Shown here piece after piece: positions 17,806-26,662 of a DNA stretch of 64,000 nt. The DNA is from Legionella moravica DSM 19234 (GTDB taxonomy: Bacteria; Pseudomonadota; Gammaproteobacteria; Legionellales; Legionellaceae). The notes beneath the pieces were generated by a model that had not been told where the DNA came from, made no database searches, and saw nothing but the letters and a program-made list of their open reading frames with translations. Location of the stretch: NCBI RefSeq assembly GCF_000423305.1, contig NZ_AUHS01000018.1:62001-126000 (forward strand). Reading direction: 5' to 3'. The number at the start of each line of letters is the position of its first letter. Position 1 is the first letter of the stretch. The position numbers were made by a program, and so were the translations under genes.

Positions 17806-19098
17806 ATGAACTCCCCAGAATTATTATCACCCGCAGGCTCGCTAAAAAGAATGAGACGTGCCTTCGCCTATGGCGCAGATGCGGTCTATGCCGGTCAACC
17901 TCGATATAGTCTTCGCGCCCGAAATAACGAGTTTTCTCATGAAAAACTGGTTTTAGGCATTCATGAAGCGCATGCCCAAGGCAAGTTATTTTTTGTCGCG
18001 AGTAATATTATTGCCCAGAACAATAAAATTAATACGTACCTTGATGATCTGGCGCCAGTAATTGAAGCCGGACCAGACGCTTTAATTATGGCCGATCCGG
18101 GCCTTATTATGATGGTTAGAGAACAATGGCCAGATCAGCCCGTGCATTTGTCCGTCCAATCGAATGTAATGAATTTTGCTGCAGTTAAATTTTGGCAAAC
18201 ACTGGGTCTTGAACGTGTCATTTTGTCGCGGGAGTTGTCTCTAAAAGAGATTCAGGCGATTCGAGAATATTGTCCTGATATTGAATTGGAAGTATTTGTT
18301 CACGGGGCCTTATGTATGGCCCATTCCGGCCGTTGTCTTTTATCCGGTTATTTTAACCACCGGGATCCCAATCAAGGTGCCTGCACGAATGCATGTCGAT
18401 GGAAATATGATGTTAAAGAAAGCACCGAAGATGAATGGGGCAATGCCCATATAGAAACAAAAACGGCTCTATTTGAACAAGCGCCCCAACGCGAGGGAGA
18501 AATGAACCTCATGGAAGAAGATGAGCATGGAACCTATCTTTTTAACTCCAAAGACCTAAGGGCAATTCAGCATGTTGAAGCACTGACCCAGATGGGGATT
18601 GATTGCTTGAAAATTGAAGGACGAACCAAATCCGATTTTTATGTGGCACGAGTGACTCAGTTGTATCGAAAAGCAATAGACGATGCAGTTTCCGGTAAGC
18701 CATTCGATTGGACATTGATGGATGCCCTCGAAGGATTATCACTGCGAGGATATACAGAAGGGTTTTATCGACGTCACGTTCCTGAAGAATATCAAAGTTA
18801 TAAAGATCGAAATGAAACCGGTATAAAACAGCAAGTTGTAGGAGAGTTACTGGACTATGACAGCAGCAAACAACTCTTAAAAGTGCTGGTAAAAAATCAA
18901 TTTTCAATCGGCGATACCCTTGAAGTCATGCTGCCGGGCGGTAATCAGATGACCTCGCTTGAAACCATCGAAAGTACAGAAGGACACTCAATAAACCGTG
19001 CTCCAGGCAGTGGGCATGTGGTGTGCATTCCAGCCTGTATCGAAGACGACAGTCAGTTGGAACATGGTTATTTAATTCGTCATTGGAGTGAGGTTTAA
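17806..19098 (+). CDS. trhP: tRNA 5-hydroxyuridine synthesis protein TrhP (YegQ, U32 peptidase family)
   Basis: The 430-residue protein matches E. coli YegQ/TrhP along its length: PELLSPAGSLKRMRRAFAYG, DAVYAGQPRYSLRARNNEF, LSVQSN, HGALCMAHSGRCLLSGYFN, DPNQGACTNACRWKY, DEHGTYLFNSKDLRAI, and a C-terminal beta domain. The four cysteines Cys170, Cys177, Cys193 and Cys197 are the expected Fe-S ligands of the U32 group. TrhP carries out the O2-independent hydroxylation of U34 in tRNA, the first step toward cmo5U/mo5U wobble bases. In E. coli this needs iron-sulfur assembly and prephenate. The next gene, starting two bases after the stop, is a chorismate mutase. Despite the family name it is not expected to be a protease. 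Regulation by the upstream FNR box is an inference. Confidence 0.92.
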   Translation: MNSPELLSPAGSLKRMRRAFAYGADAVYAGQPRYSLRARNNEFSHEKLVLGIHEAHAQGKLFFVASNIIAQNNKINTYLDDLAPVIEAGPDALIMADPGLIMMVREQWPDQPVHLSVQSNVMNFAAVKFWQTLGLERVILSRELSLKEIQAIREYCPDIELEVFVHGALCMAHSGRCLLSGYFNHRDPNQGACTNACRWKYDVKESTEDEWGNAHIETKTALFEQAPQREGEMNLMEEDEHGTYLFNSKDLRAIQHVEALTQMGIDCLKIEGRTKSDFYVARVTQLYRKAIDDAVSGKPFDWTLMDALEGLSLRGYTEGFYRRHVPEEYQSYKDRNETGIKQQVVGELLDYDSSKQLLKVLVKNQFSIGDTLEVMLPGGNQMTSLETIESTEGHSINRAPGSGHVVCIPACIEDDSQLEHGYLIRHWSEV

Positions 19099-19100
19099 TC

Positions 19101-19418
19101 ATGGGAACATCTATGTCAACAATGGAATACTTAAGAAAGCAAATTCAAGAAATCGATTCCGTGATCATCCAGTGTTTAGCGCTTCGTCAAAACATGTGTC
19201 AACAGATTGCTCAATTGAAGCAGCAAGATGGCAAACCGATTACGGATATCAATCAAGAAAAAAAGAATTTTGCGTTTTATGAGACTCTTGCAAAATCCTG
19301 CGCACTGGAACCTCATTTTATAGAACGTTTGTTTCGATTAATTATTCTTAATTCAAGAACAGTCCAACACGACACGATTAGTGAAAGAGAAGATCCAGAG
19401 CCAAGGTTGCAAGAATAA
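19101..19418 (+). CDS. Stand-alone AroQ-type chorismate mutase
   Basis: The 105-residue all-helical protein aligns with the chorismate mutase domain of E. coli P-protein with a constant offset of one. Arg12, Arg29, Lys40, Asp49, Glu53, Ser85 and Gln89 match active-site Arg11, Arg28, Lys39, Asp48, Glu52, Ser84 and Gln88. The one change is Gln52 in place of Arg51, which normally helps bind the substrate carboxylate. The reaction is chorismate to prephenate. There is no prephenate dehydratase or dehydrogenase domain. The start follows the trhP stop by two bases, with AGG eight bases before the ATG, so translation is coupled. Because TrhP needs prephenate, local supply for tRNA modification is a reasonable reading. 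The substitution could lower activity or alter its role. Confidence 0.85.
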   Translation: MGTSMSTMEYLRKQIQEIDSVIIQCLALRQNMCQQIAQLKQQDGKPITDINQEKKNFAFYETLAKSCALEPHFIERLFRLIILNSRTVQHDTISEREDPEPRLQE

Positions 19419-19619
19419 GGGAAGCAGGACCGCAGGTTGCCTCATGTTCCTGACGAAAGCCAGCATTATAGAGTTGAATTATCTTATTAAAAATACTGAA
19501 CATAGGACTTTCTGGCTACTCAACATGGTCTATTTACACTATAGTGTACTGTGTTAATAAAAGCTTCTTCTCAAGGTGATTTTTGGATACCTTCACAACG
19601 TATATTCAGGATGAATTCG

Positions 19620-22181
19620 ATGAATAAAGATCTATCGACACTAATCACTCTTAGTCCCGAAGAAGTGCTAACTCAAATGGACAGCTCCCTGAAAGGACTG
19701 ACACGGCTTGAAGCACAGAAGCGACAAAAAATATCTGGTCTGAATGAGTTTGCCCGAAAAAACTATCGCTTGCTTATTTTTGAAGCCATCTCTCACTCCA
19801 TAAATCCTTTAGTCGCTATATTATTAATTGCTGCCCTGATTTCAGCATTTACGGGTAATATGATCAATTCAATCATCATTGGTACAATGGTTATCATGAG
19901 TATTGGCCTTGATTATTTTCAAAGTCATAAATCGCTACTTGCCATTAAAAAACTGCAAACACACATTGCAACCAAAGCCAATGTCCTGCGTGATAATCAA
20001 TGGCAAGAAATCGTTTGTCGAGAGTTGGTCCCTGGGGATATTATTCAGCTCATTGCAGGGGATGTAGTTCCAGCGGATTCGTTGTTGATCAAAGCCAGAG
20101 ATCTGCATATTCAGCAAGCCGCTCTTACTGGCGAATCACTCCCTGTAGAAAAAGAAGCGATTCCACAAAAAGCCACACTTAAAAACCCATCAGAAGCAAG
20201 TAATGTCCTTTTTTCTGGTTCATCTGTTGTTAGTGGGACGGCAATGGCTGTTGTTATTACTACCGGACAAAACACTCAATTTGGTCAAATAGTTGAAACA
20301 CTTTCAAAAACAACACCGCCAACAGAATTCGAAAAAGGAATTAGTCGGTTTGGCATGTTTATTATGAAAGTAGTGTTTTTTCTGGTGATTTTTGTCTTCT
20401 CAGTCAATATTTACCTTAAGCGATCGCTGCTCGAATCCCTATTGTTTTCAGTGGCCTTGGCAGTAGGCCTCACCCCTGAATTATTACCGATGATCACAAC
20501 AGTAACACTCGCCGCAGGTGCCCTTCATATGGCCAAAAAAAACGTCATTGTCAAAAACCTTTCAGCCATTCAGAATTTTGGCAGTATTGACATTCTTTGC
20601 AGCGATAAGACAGGGACCTTAACCAGTGGGGAAATGGTATTAGAGCAACACCTTGATCCTTTTGGAAAGGCGTCTGAACAAGTAATGTTGCTGGCTTATT
20701 TAAACAGTCTTTTTGGTACTGAAATACCCAGTCCTTTCAATATTGCCGTATTAAAAAAAGCAAACATCAACCCGCTTGATAGGGCGATATTGAAACACGA
20801 TCACCCGGACGTACAACCATACAACAAAATCGATGAAATTCCATTTGATTTTGAGCGACGTCGTTCCAGCGTCGTCATTGAAAAAAATGACACCCATATT
20901 CTCATCACCAAAGGAGCACCAGAGTACGTGATAAAAACATGTACCCGTTATGACAGCGAAAGCAACAACCAGATGTTGGATGATGAGCATCGCAAAATGT
21001 TTGAAGCGACATTTTTGTCATTGAGCGAACAGGGCTACAGGGTATTGGCTGTTGCTTACCGCACTATAGCCCAACAGCCCTCTTATCATGCACAAGACGA
21101 AAAAGATCTGGTTTTAGCTGGATTTCTAGCTTTTTTTGATCCACCACTTGACGACATCCCTGCCGTTATCAAAGAACTGCACAAGGAAGGAATTAAGATA
21201 AAAATTATTACCGGAGATAACGAGTTAGTGACTCGCCACGTCTGCAACGAAGTATCTCTGGGTTCTGCGACCATAGTACTGGGTAATGAAATAGATCATA
21301 TCAATGACTTCGCATTAGGAGCTATTGCAGAGCAAGTGGATGTTTTTGCACGCATTTCTCCGATTCAAAAGCAACGGATTATTAGCGCATTACGCTCTCG
21401 TGGCCATGTTGTAGGTTATATTGGCGATGGAATTAATGATGTCCCCTCTCTGCACATTGCAGATGTAGGTATTTCAGTTGCTGGTGCTGTAGATGTGGCA
21501 CGAGAAGCAGCAGACATCATTTTATTGAAACGTCGCTTAAAGGTATTGCTGGATGGAATCATTGAGGGACGTAAATCCTTCGGAAATGTGATGAAATATC
21601 TGATGATGGGTACCAGCTCTAACTTTGGAAATATGTTAAGTATGGCTGTTGCTATTCTCTTTTTACCATTTTTACCCATGTTACCCTCGCAAATACTTTT
21701 AAATAACCTTCTGTACGATTGTTCTCAAATAGCAATTCCCACTGATAATGTTGACCCCAGTTTTACACACAAACCGAAGCATTGGGATATCGATATTATT
21801 AGGAAATTTATGTTTTATATCGGCCCCATCAGCTCTATTTTTGACTTCCTAACCTTTTTCATCATGCTAAAGGTTTTTGCCGCCACGGAACCATTATTTC
21901 AAACCGGTTGGTTTGTAGAGTCTTTGGCAACCCAAACTCTAGTGGTTTTTGTTATTCGTTCTGTTAAAAATCCTTGGCAAAGCAAACCCAGTATCCCCTT
22001 GGTATGTACAGTGCTTCTCTGTGTTATTCTTGGTGTTCTATTGCCTTTTACACCCATGGCATCGTTTTTAGGATTTGTACCTTTACCAGCAAGCTATTTC
22101 CTGTTTTTGATCACCGCAACAATAACCTATCTGTTCCTGGTTGAGCGAATTAAAAGAAAATTAATGTGGAAATGGATATAG
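19620..22181 (+). CDS. mgtA: P3B-type Mg2+-importing ATPase, MgtA-like
   Basis: This is a full-length magnesium P-type ATPase of about 853 residues. Key blocks are QLVPGDIIQL (as ELVPGDII), LTGESLPVEK, GLTPELLPMI, the phosphorylation motif CSDKTGTLT (Asp329), EIPFDFERRRSSVV, ITGDNELV, and IGDGINDVPSLHIADVGISV (usually NDAPAL). The MgtA-specific C-terminal region is also present: NLLYDCSQIAIPTDNVD, FYIGPISSIFDFLTF. Ten membrane helices are expected in the inner membrane. The frame opens with GTG at 19551, but I favour the ATG at 19620, with AGGA eight bases upstream; the ATG at 19611 is also possible. The 200 bases upstream hold no obvious leader peptide. MgtA imports Mg2+ when it is scarce; a regulator is not encoded nearby. 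Confidence 0.93.
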   Translation: MNKDLSTLITLSPEEVLTQMDSSLKGLTRLEAQKRQKISGLNEFARKNYRLLIFEAISHSINPLVAILLIAALISAFTGNMINSIIIGTMVIMSIGLDYFQSHKSLLAIKKLQTHIATKANVLRDNQWQEIVCRELVPGDIIQLIAGDVVPADSLLIKARDLHIQQAALTGESLPVEKEAIPQKATLKNPSEASNVLFSGSSVVSGTAMAVVITTGQNTQFGQIVETLSKTTPPTEFEKGISRFGMFIMKVVFFLVIFVFSVNIYLKRSLLESLLFSVALAVGLTPELLPMITTVTLAAGALHMAKKNVIVKNLSAIQNFGSIDILCSDKTGTLTSGEMVLEQHLDPFGKASEQVMLLAYLNSLFGTEIPSPFNIAVLKKANINPLDRAILKHDHPDVQPYNKIDEIPFDFERRRSSVVIEKNDTHILITKGAPEYVIKTCTRYDSESNNQMLDDEHRKMFEATFLSLSEQGYRVLAVAYRTIAQQPSYHAQDEKDLVLAGFLAFFDPPLDDIPAVIKELHKEGIKIKIITGDNELVTRHVCNEVSLGSATIVLGNEIDHINDFALGAIAEQVDVFARISPIQKQRIISALRSRGHVVGYIGDGINDVPSLHIADVGISVAGAVDVAREAADIILLKRRLKVLLDGIIEGRKSFGNVMKYLMMGTSSNFGNMLSMAVAILFLPFLPMLPSQILLNNLLYDCSQIAIPTDNVDPSFTHKPKHWDIDIIRKFMFYIGPISSIFDFLTFFIMLKVFAATEPLFQTGWFVESLATQTLVVFVIRSVKNPWQSKPSIPLVCTVLLCVILGVLLPFTPMASFLGFVPLPASYFLFLITATITYLFLVERIKRKLMWKWI

Positions 22182-22232
22182 TGGAGCGACTTGTGCCAAC
22201 TGATTCTTTAAAATTGTGCCATCCGACAGGAG

Positions 22233-22258
22233 ATCCCTCACTGCGTTAGGGATGACGT
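22233..22258. repeat. Short hairpin repeat remnant
   Basis: ATCCCT (22233-22238) and AGGGAT (22248-22253) form a small stem, followed by GACG. The same ending (AGGGATGACG) occurs at about 17567-17577. This looks like a degenerate copy of a dispersed intergenic repeat. Its placement after mgtA would also let it act as a weak terminator. Confidence 0.3.
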
Positions 22259-22354
22259 AGGTAGTTACAAAATAGTTTTATATTACTCTTTTAATTTTAA
22301 TAAAAAAGGAAGACTATACTATATAAATCATTGAGCAAATTAATGGATTAAATC

Positions 22355-22954
22355 ATGAAAAATTCATCAAGTATTGAAAATAAAGCAGTAGATGTTATGG
22401 ATGCTCTTTATAATCGTCGAGCTGTTCGAGATTACCTTTCTACAAAAGTAGACTCCGAGCTGATTCATACTGTACTAGATGCAGCAGTACAAGCGCCTAC
22501 GGCTCTGCATGAAGAACCCAGAGCATTTGCTGTGATTCAAAAAAAAGAACGATTGGATCGTTTATCTAATGATTGCAAAAAGGTTTTGCTTAATGAAAAA
22601 GAAAAATACAAAACAGAGCAAACAAAACACATACTCGAGGTAATAAAACAACCCGACTATAACGTGTTTTACAATGCCAGCACATTAATCGTTATATACA
22701 GCACATATCCAGGCCCATTTGTAAGCGCTGAATGTTGGCTCGCAGCTGAAAATTTAATGCTTGCCGCCTATGCAAAAGGACTTGGCTCATGCGTAATTGG
22801 GTTTGCGCTTTCTGGTTTGAATTTGCCCGAGTGGAAACACGAATTGGAAATCCCCGAGAACATGACAGCTCAGGCAGCAGTGATCATGGGATGGCCAAGA
22901 GGAGAAACCATTGCACCTCCTCACAACCCGCCCAACATTCTTACATGGAAATAA
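22355..22954 (+). CDS. Nitroreductase-family flavoprotein
   Basis: The 199-residue protein has the family hallmark near the N-terminus (ALYNRRAVRDYLSTKVD), where the Arg pair contacts the FMN phosphate. This is followed by AAVQAPTALHEEPRAFAVI and, near the C-terminus, GLGSCVIGFAL and AAVIMGWPRGE, the usual FMN-contact segments. Members are cytoplasmic dimers that reduce nitro compounds, quinones or flavins using NAD(P)H. The exact substrate cannot be deduced. No membrane or export signal is seen. It stands alone between mgtA and a secreted protein gene, in the same direction as both; a 58-base spacer follows. Confidence 0.85.
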   Translation: MKNSSSIENKAVDVMDALYNRRAVRDYLSTKVDSELIHTVLDAAVQAPTALHEEPRAFAVIQKKERLDRLSNDCKKVLLNEKEKYKTEQTKHILEVIKQPDYNVFYNASTLIVIYSTYPGPFVSAECWLAAENLMLAAYAKGLGSCVIGFALSGLNLPEWKHELEIPENMTAQAAVIMGWPRGETIAPPHNPPNILTWK

Positions 22955-23012
22955 AACAGGCTCCATGCTTGAATGATCGGCAAGACCAAAGATGATAAGG
23001 AGTTTTAATTAA

Positions 23013-23414
23013 ATGGATATAAAAATTTTACAACAGTTTGGACTAGCAGTATCGCTTCTGGCCGCTGCAACGATTGTCCAGGGACAAGTAATAAGCGATC
23101 AAGTAGCCTGCCCTTCTCTTGATACCATCCAACAACATGCCACTAAAATTGATGCTGTTGAAAAAGATATATTCGGTTATTCCGTTCGCTCCACCAGCTA
23201 TTTTACTAACGGTGATTTACAATGGATAATTGGAGTTAATATGGTTATGGCACAATCTTCGGATGATGCAATCATCAAGGGGATCACTATCGTTGCAAAC
23301 AGTAAATACTTAAACAATGAATACGCCTATGAACTGGAGAAAGGTTTATACATTTGCAATTACGGCCCCTTTGACATTGTTGCGGCTGGCGGCCATATGG
23401 CGTCTGTCCTCTAG
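23013..23414 (+). CDS. Small exported protein, DUF4949-like (Legionella family)
   Basis: The 133-residue protein has an N-terminal signal peptide (hydrophobic core LAVSLLAAATIV, cleavage probably after VQG). The mature part contains two Cys residues (VACPS and YICNYG) that could form a disulfide, and a central beta-rich region (STSYFTNGDLQWIIGVNMVM). The pattern resembles the DUF4949 proteins found in many copies in Legionella genomes; I am fairly but not fully sure of that assignment, and no function is established for them. AAGGAG lies upstream at a suitable distance (GATAAGGAGTTTTAATTAAATG). It probably acts in the periplasm or outside the cell. Confidence 0.7.
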   Translation: MDIKILQQFGLAVSLLAAATIVQGQVISDQVACPSLDTIQQHATKIDAVEKDIFGYSVRSTSYFTNGDLQWIIGVNMVMAQSSDDAIIKGITIVANSKYLNNEYAYELEKGLYICNYGPFDIVAAGGHMASVL

Positions 23415-23666
23415 TCTGCCTCGTCTGTTTTCTGCGTTACTGCACATTTCCCAGCAGTGACGTAGAAATATCCAATATCTTTAGGCCTTCCCTACCGAGC
23501 CTGAAAAAGCCATTTGTCCTGCCCCACCAGATAAGCAAGCATGCGCATGCTTACCAGAACGCCACCAAATAATGAGGACTTACGAAAAACTCCAATGGCT
23601 TTTAATGAAGAGATCGGGTGGTATTCACTGATAATGTGAGAAAATTATTCGGCTGGATACAATAAG

Positions 23667-24764
23667 TCACTTCAAGGTGCAGGAGCTTACTGGATAGTCT
23701 GTTAGCCTCTGTTTATGGGGTGTGTTGATTAAATACGAAGTGAAACCATGAATAAAAGTCATCAATAACACACTGGCTAAAAGAAGAGAAAGCGGAGTGG
23801 TCAGGAACAAGAATAACCCAACGGGTATAAAAACATGATAAAGAATAATTTGATTCAGATCATTGAGACGATTACGGGTTAAATTGGTCTCCTCTTGGTC
23901 TAAAGAGTTTGGATCCTTCCCTTCAAGTTTTAATTGACTCAATAATTGCTGATCGTGCTTTGAATCAATTAAAACACGTGATAAAGCACTGATTAACAGA
24001 ATGGCAGAAATTGCAGCCGATACCGGTATTGAAGCAATGGAAAAAGCGAATAAGCCCAAGACCACCATTATCGACGACACGGTGATCAAAGAGCGAATAA
24101 AATGTAACTCTCTGTGCCGCCACTCGCCAATCAGATACTTGTGATCCGCTTCTGGAATCAGCCTGAGTTTTAACTCATATTCCTCCCTACTTTCTTGAAA
24201 ACGAAGAATCATAACGAGCACATCGATCAGTTGTGCTATAACTTCCAATTGTATGCCGTAGAATCCGGCAGATTGTGACGTACTAAATGACAACCAAAAA
24301 AACTGCGTCAGATTAACAACGCCCCACAAACTGTCATTCCAAAGATTATAATATAAATCCCTAAGTGAATTATCATTGGTTTTATCCCGCTGCTCTGCAA
24401 TGAGAATATGTGCTAATAAACCAAGATTGACTGAAAAACGCGCCATATAAAGCGCAAAACTCATGACGCCCAAAGTGGAATCCAACGGGGTCAGATTCCT
24501 TAGACTTTTTTGTGGCTGCGCAAGATATTTGGCAAAACCTTTACTCCGGTTCAACTGAAGCCTTTGGGTGTTCAAGTAGGTTAGTTGGCTATTAAAAAAC
24601 GTTAAGGTTGATTTAAGGATTGGCTTATTTTCCTTAAGAGCCTGATTGTCTTTGTTCATCTGCATCCATAGGAAACTCACTATGAAGCTATGATAATAAT
24701 GAGCTCCTGTCTTAAACGTGACGGTTAAATTACAAACTTGTAATCTTTCTTGAATTAACTTCAT
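23667..24764 (-). CDS. Multi-pass membrane protein of unknown function
   Basis: I do not recognise the family; it looks Legionella-specific. The frame runs from 24764, but an ATG at 24659 (MNKDNQALKENK), preceded by GGATGCAG, is a better start. It would also leave room for the promoters of the divergent regulator gene. Hydrophobic stretches suggest about six membrane segments: SFALYMARFSVNLGLLAHILI, WGVVNLTQFFWLSF, LITVSSIMVVLGLFAFSI, SAAISAILLISAL, HVFIPVGLFLFL, LLLASVLLMTFIHGF. Between them are charged cytosolic loops (ESREEYELKLRLIPE, KLEGKDPNSLDQEETNLTRNRL). It is divergent from an OmpR-type two-component pair and might be a target or a sensory partner of it; this is only positional. Confidence 0.65.
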   Translation of the reverse strand: MKLIQERLQVCNLTVTFKTGAHYYHSFIVSFLWMQMNKDNQALKENKPILKSTLTFFNSQLTYLNTQRLQLNRSKGFAKYLAQPQKSLRNLTPLDSTLGVMSFALYMARFSVNLGLLAHILIAEQRDKTNDNSLRDLYYNLWNDSLWGVVNLTQFFWLSFSTSQSAGFYGIQLEVIAQLIDVLVMILRFQESREEYELKLRLIPEADHKYLIGEWRHRELHFIRSLITVSSIMVVLGLFAFSIASIPVSAAISAILLISALSRVLIDSKHDQQLLSQLKLEGKDPNSLDQEETNLTRNRLNDLNQIILYHVFIPVGLFLFLTTPLSLLLASVLLMTFIHGFTSYLINTPHKQRLTDYPVSSCTLK

Positions 24765-24810
24765 CCACTATTTATGTTAAAATTGAGCAATATTTATTCA
24801 TTTTGCCCGT

Positions 24811-25482
24811 ATGCGAATATTAATTGTTGAAGATCAAAAAAGAACCGCTGATTTTATCTGCAAAGGATTCAGAGAATATCAGTTTCAGGCCGACGCAGTA
24901 TACGATGGTGCGGAAGCACTATACCAACTGTCTGAAATACACTACGATCTCGTTGTTTTGGACGTCCTCTTACCCATTATGGACGGATGGACTGTACTTG
25001 AAAAAATTCGTGAAACAAAACCCGACTTACCCATTTTAATGCTTTCAGCATGTGATGATGTAGAAAGTCGAATCAGAGGGTTAGAATCCGGGGCTCATGA
25101 CTACTTGATAAAACCGTTTTCATTTAATGAACTGCTGGCTCGCGTCAGGTCATTGTTACGCAGAAAACCCAACAACAATCCCATCGTGTTAAGCATTGAT
25201 GATTTGAAACTGGATTTAATGAAGCATACCGCAGAACGAGGCGGTAAAAAGCTCTTGTTAACCGCAAAGGAATTTATGCTTCTGGCCTTGATGTTAAGAA
25301 GAAGCGGCGAAGTACTCTCTCGAACCGTTATTGCGGAACAGGTTTGGGATATCCATTTTGACTGCAACACCAACGTCATTGATGTTGCCATCAAACGATT
25401 AAGAGAAAAAGTAGACAATGAATACTCCAGAAAATTAATCCATACCGTCAGAGGAGTAGGATATGTCCTGGAAATTCGCTAA
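24811..25482 (+). CDS. OmpR/PhoB-family response regulator
   Basis: The 223-residue protein has a receiver domain (1-120) with the acidic pair Glu7/Asp8, phospho-acceptor Asp51 (VVLDVLLP), switch Ser at LMLSA and Lys in LIKPF. The C-terminal winged helix (about 130-223) ends in the typical RLREKVDNEYSRKLIHTVRGVGYVLE. The CusR/CopR-like branch of the family is the closest in style. The gene overlaps the following sensor kinase by 20 bases, which makes a cognate pair certain. The signal is not known; heavy-metal or envelope stress would be typical of this branch. The divergent membrane protein at 23667 is a possible target. Confidence 0.92.
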   Translation: MRILIVEDQKRTADFICKGFREYQFQADAVYDGAEALYQLSEIHYDLVVLDVLLPIMDGWTVLEKIRETKPDLPILMLSACDDVESRIRGLESGAHDYLIKPFSFNELLARVRSLLRRKPNNNPIVLSIDDLKLDLMKHTAERGGKKLLLTAKEFMLLALMLRRSGEVLSRTVIAEQVWDIHFDCNTNVIDVAIKRLREKVDNEYSRKLIHTVRGVGYVLEIR

Positions 25483-26566
25483 TTCGATGTCGATAGTTAA
25501 TCGGTTGTTACTGATATTTGTCACCACGATTTTGCTGATTTTGACCGTCATTACCGTTTTAATATACCCGCCATTGAAGGAGTTGCTCCATCTGGCGCAA
25601 ATCAATCAGGAGCAATACCACTTTGTATTAGCACAAATCTGCATCAAAAATTTTTTTATCGGCCTATGGGTTTCCGCATTAATATTAATTTGCGCCAGTT
25701 ATTGGGTTGCTAAAAAAAGCATGAGTCCTGTTTATAACTTTTCGGAAGAACTTGCCTCAATTAATGCCTCATCATTAGATAAACGATTAAAAGATGAGGG
25801 GCATCCTCAGGAACTAAGACAATTGGCAGCCACATGCAACGCCATGCTGTTGCGAATCGAACATGCTGTTCTTCACATCAAACAATTTTCTGCCAGCATG
25901 GCCCATGAATTACGTAATCCCGTTCACTACCTCCAAACGGCTACGGAAATTACTCTGGCGAAGCCACAATCGATTGAAACCTACCAAAACCTGTTGCACT
26001 CACATCTGGAAGAATATCACCATTTAACCCGGCTTATTGATAACCTCCTGTTTTTAACGCGAAGTGAGCATGGGCAAATTCCGTTAAATCCAAAGCCCAT
26101 GTCAGCAAAAAAGATGATCCATTCTATAGTCGAATATTATAACGCTACTGCTTTAGAACAGGGCGTAGAAATTCAAGTCACTGGTGATACCAGAATAGTA
26201 GTAGATGAGCCATTATTTAAACGGGTCATTTCAAATCTAATCGATAACAGCCTAAAGTATACGCAACAAGGTGGAACGATACTTATTAAAATTGAAGAAA
26301 CTGAAACTCATCTTATTCAAATCACCATAAAGGACACAGGGATTGGCATAGCAAAAGAACATCTTCCTTTATTGTGCCAGGGATTTTATCGAGTGAATCA
26401 CTCAACCCATGATAAATACTCCGGCCTGGGTTTGGGATTGGCAATCGCTCAATCCATTATGACCATCCATAGCGGTCAGATTGAGATAGAGAGCGAACCA
26501 GGCCAGGGAACTGCAGTCATACTTCGCTTAAATAATGCAAGCCAGTTCATGAATCGACACTCCTGA
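25463..26566 (+). CDS. Membrane sensor histidine kinase, partner of the preceding regulator
   Basis: The order of domains in this 367-residue protein is membrane helix 1 (about 11-34), a very short periplasmic loop (about 35-62), helix 2 (about 63-82), HAMP (about 83-135), HisKA with His148 in SMAHELRNPVH, and HATPase_c with N box NLIDNSLKYT, G1 DTGIGIAKEH and G2 GLGLGLAIAQ. Kinases of the CusS type usually have a periplasmic domain of 100 residues or more. Here the loop is about 30 residues, so direct sensing of a periplasmic ligand is unlikely; signals from the membrane or a partner protein fit better. Overlap with the regulator gene gives coupled translation. It should autophosphorylate and both phosphorylate and dephosphorylate the regulator. 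Confidence 0.9.
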   Translation: MSWKFANSMSIVNRLLLIFVTTILLILTVITVLIYPPLKELLHLAQINQEQYHFVLAQICIKNFFIGLWVSALILICASYWVAKKSMSPVYNFSEELASINASSLDKRLKDEGHPQELRQLAATCNAMLLRIEHAVLHIKQFSASMAHELRNPVHYLQTATEITLAKPQSIETYQNLLHSHLEEYHHLTRLIDNLLFLTRSEHGQIPLNPKPMSAKKMIHSIVEYYNATALEQGVEIQVTGDTRIVVDEPLFKRVISNLIDNSLKYTQQGGTILIKIEETETHLIQITIKDTGIGIAKEHLPLLCQGFYRVNHSTHDKYSGLGLGLAIAQSIMTIHSGQIEIESEPGQGTAVILRLNNASQFMNRHS

Positions 26567-26662
26567 ATCAACGATCGGACTTTAAAGGCATCAAATAGAA
26601 TTGTTAGGAGTCCGCTTTATTGAATCATAGAGCATTGTGCTAATTTACAGAAATTGTTCCTG

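Noticed and set aside
23537-23552. Palindrome AAGCATGCGCATGCTT after the DUF4949-like gene
   Set aside because: A 16-base self-complementary sequence could be an operator, but nothing nearby supports a regulator and it is not repeated in the window.
26574-26627. CGGACT ... AGTCCG inverted repeat after the sensor kinase
   Set aside because: The loop is long and the stem only six bases, so a terminator call is not justified.
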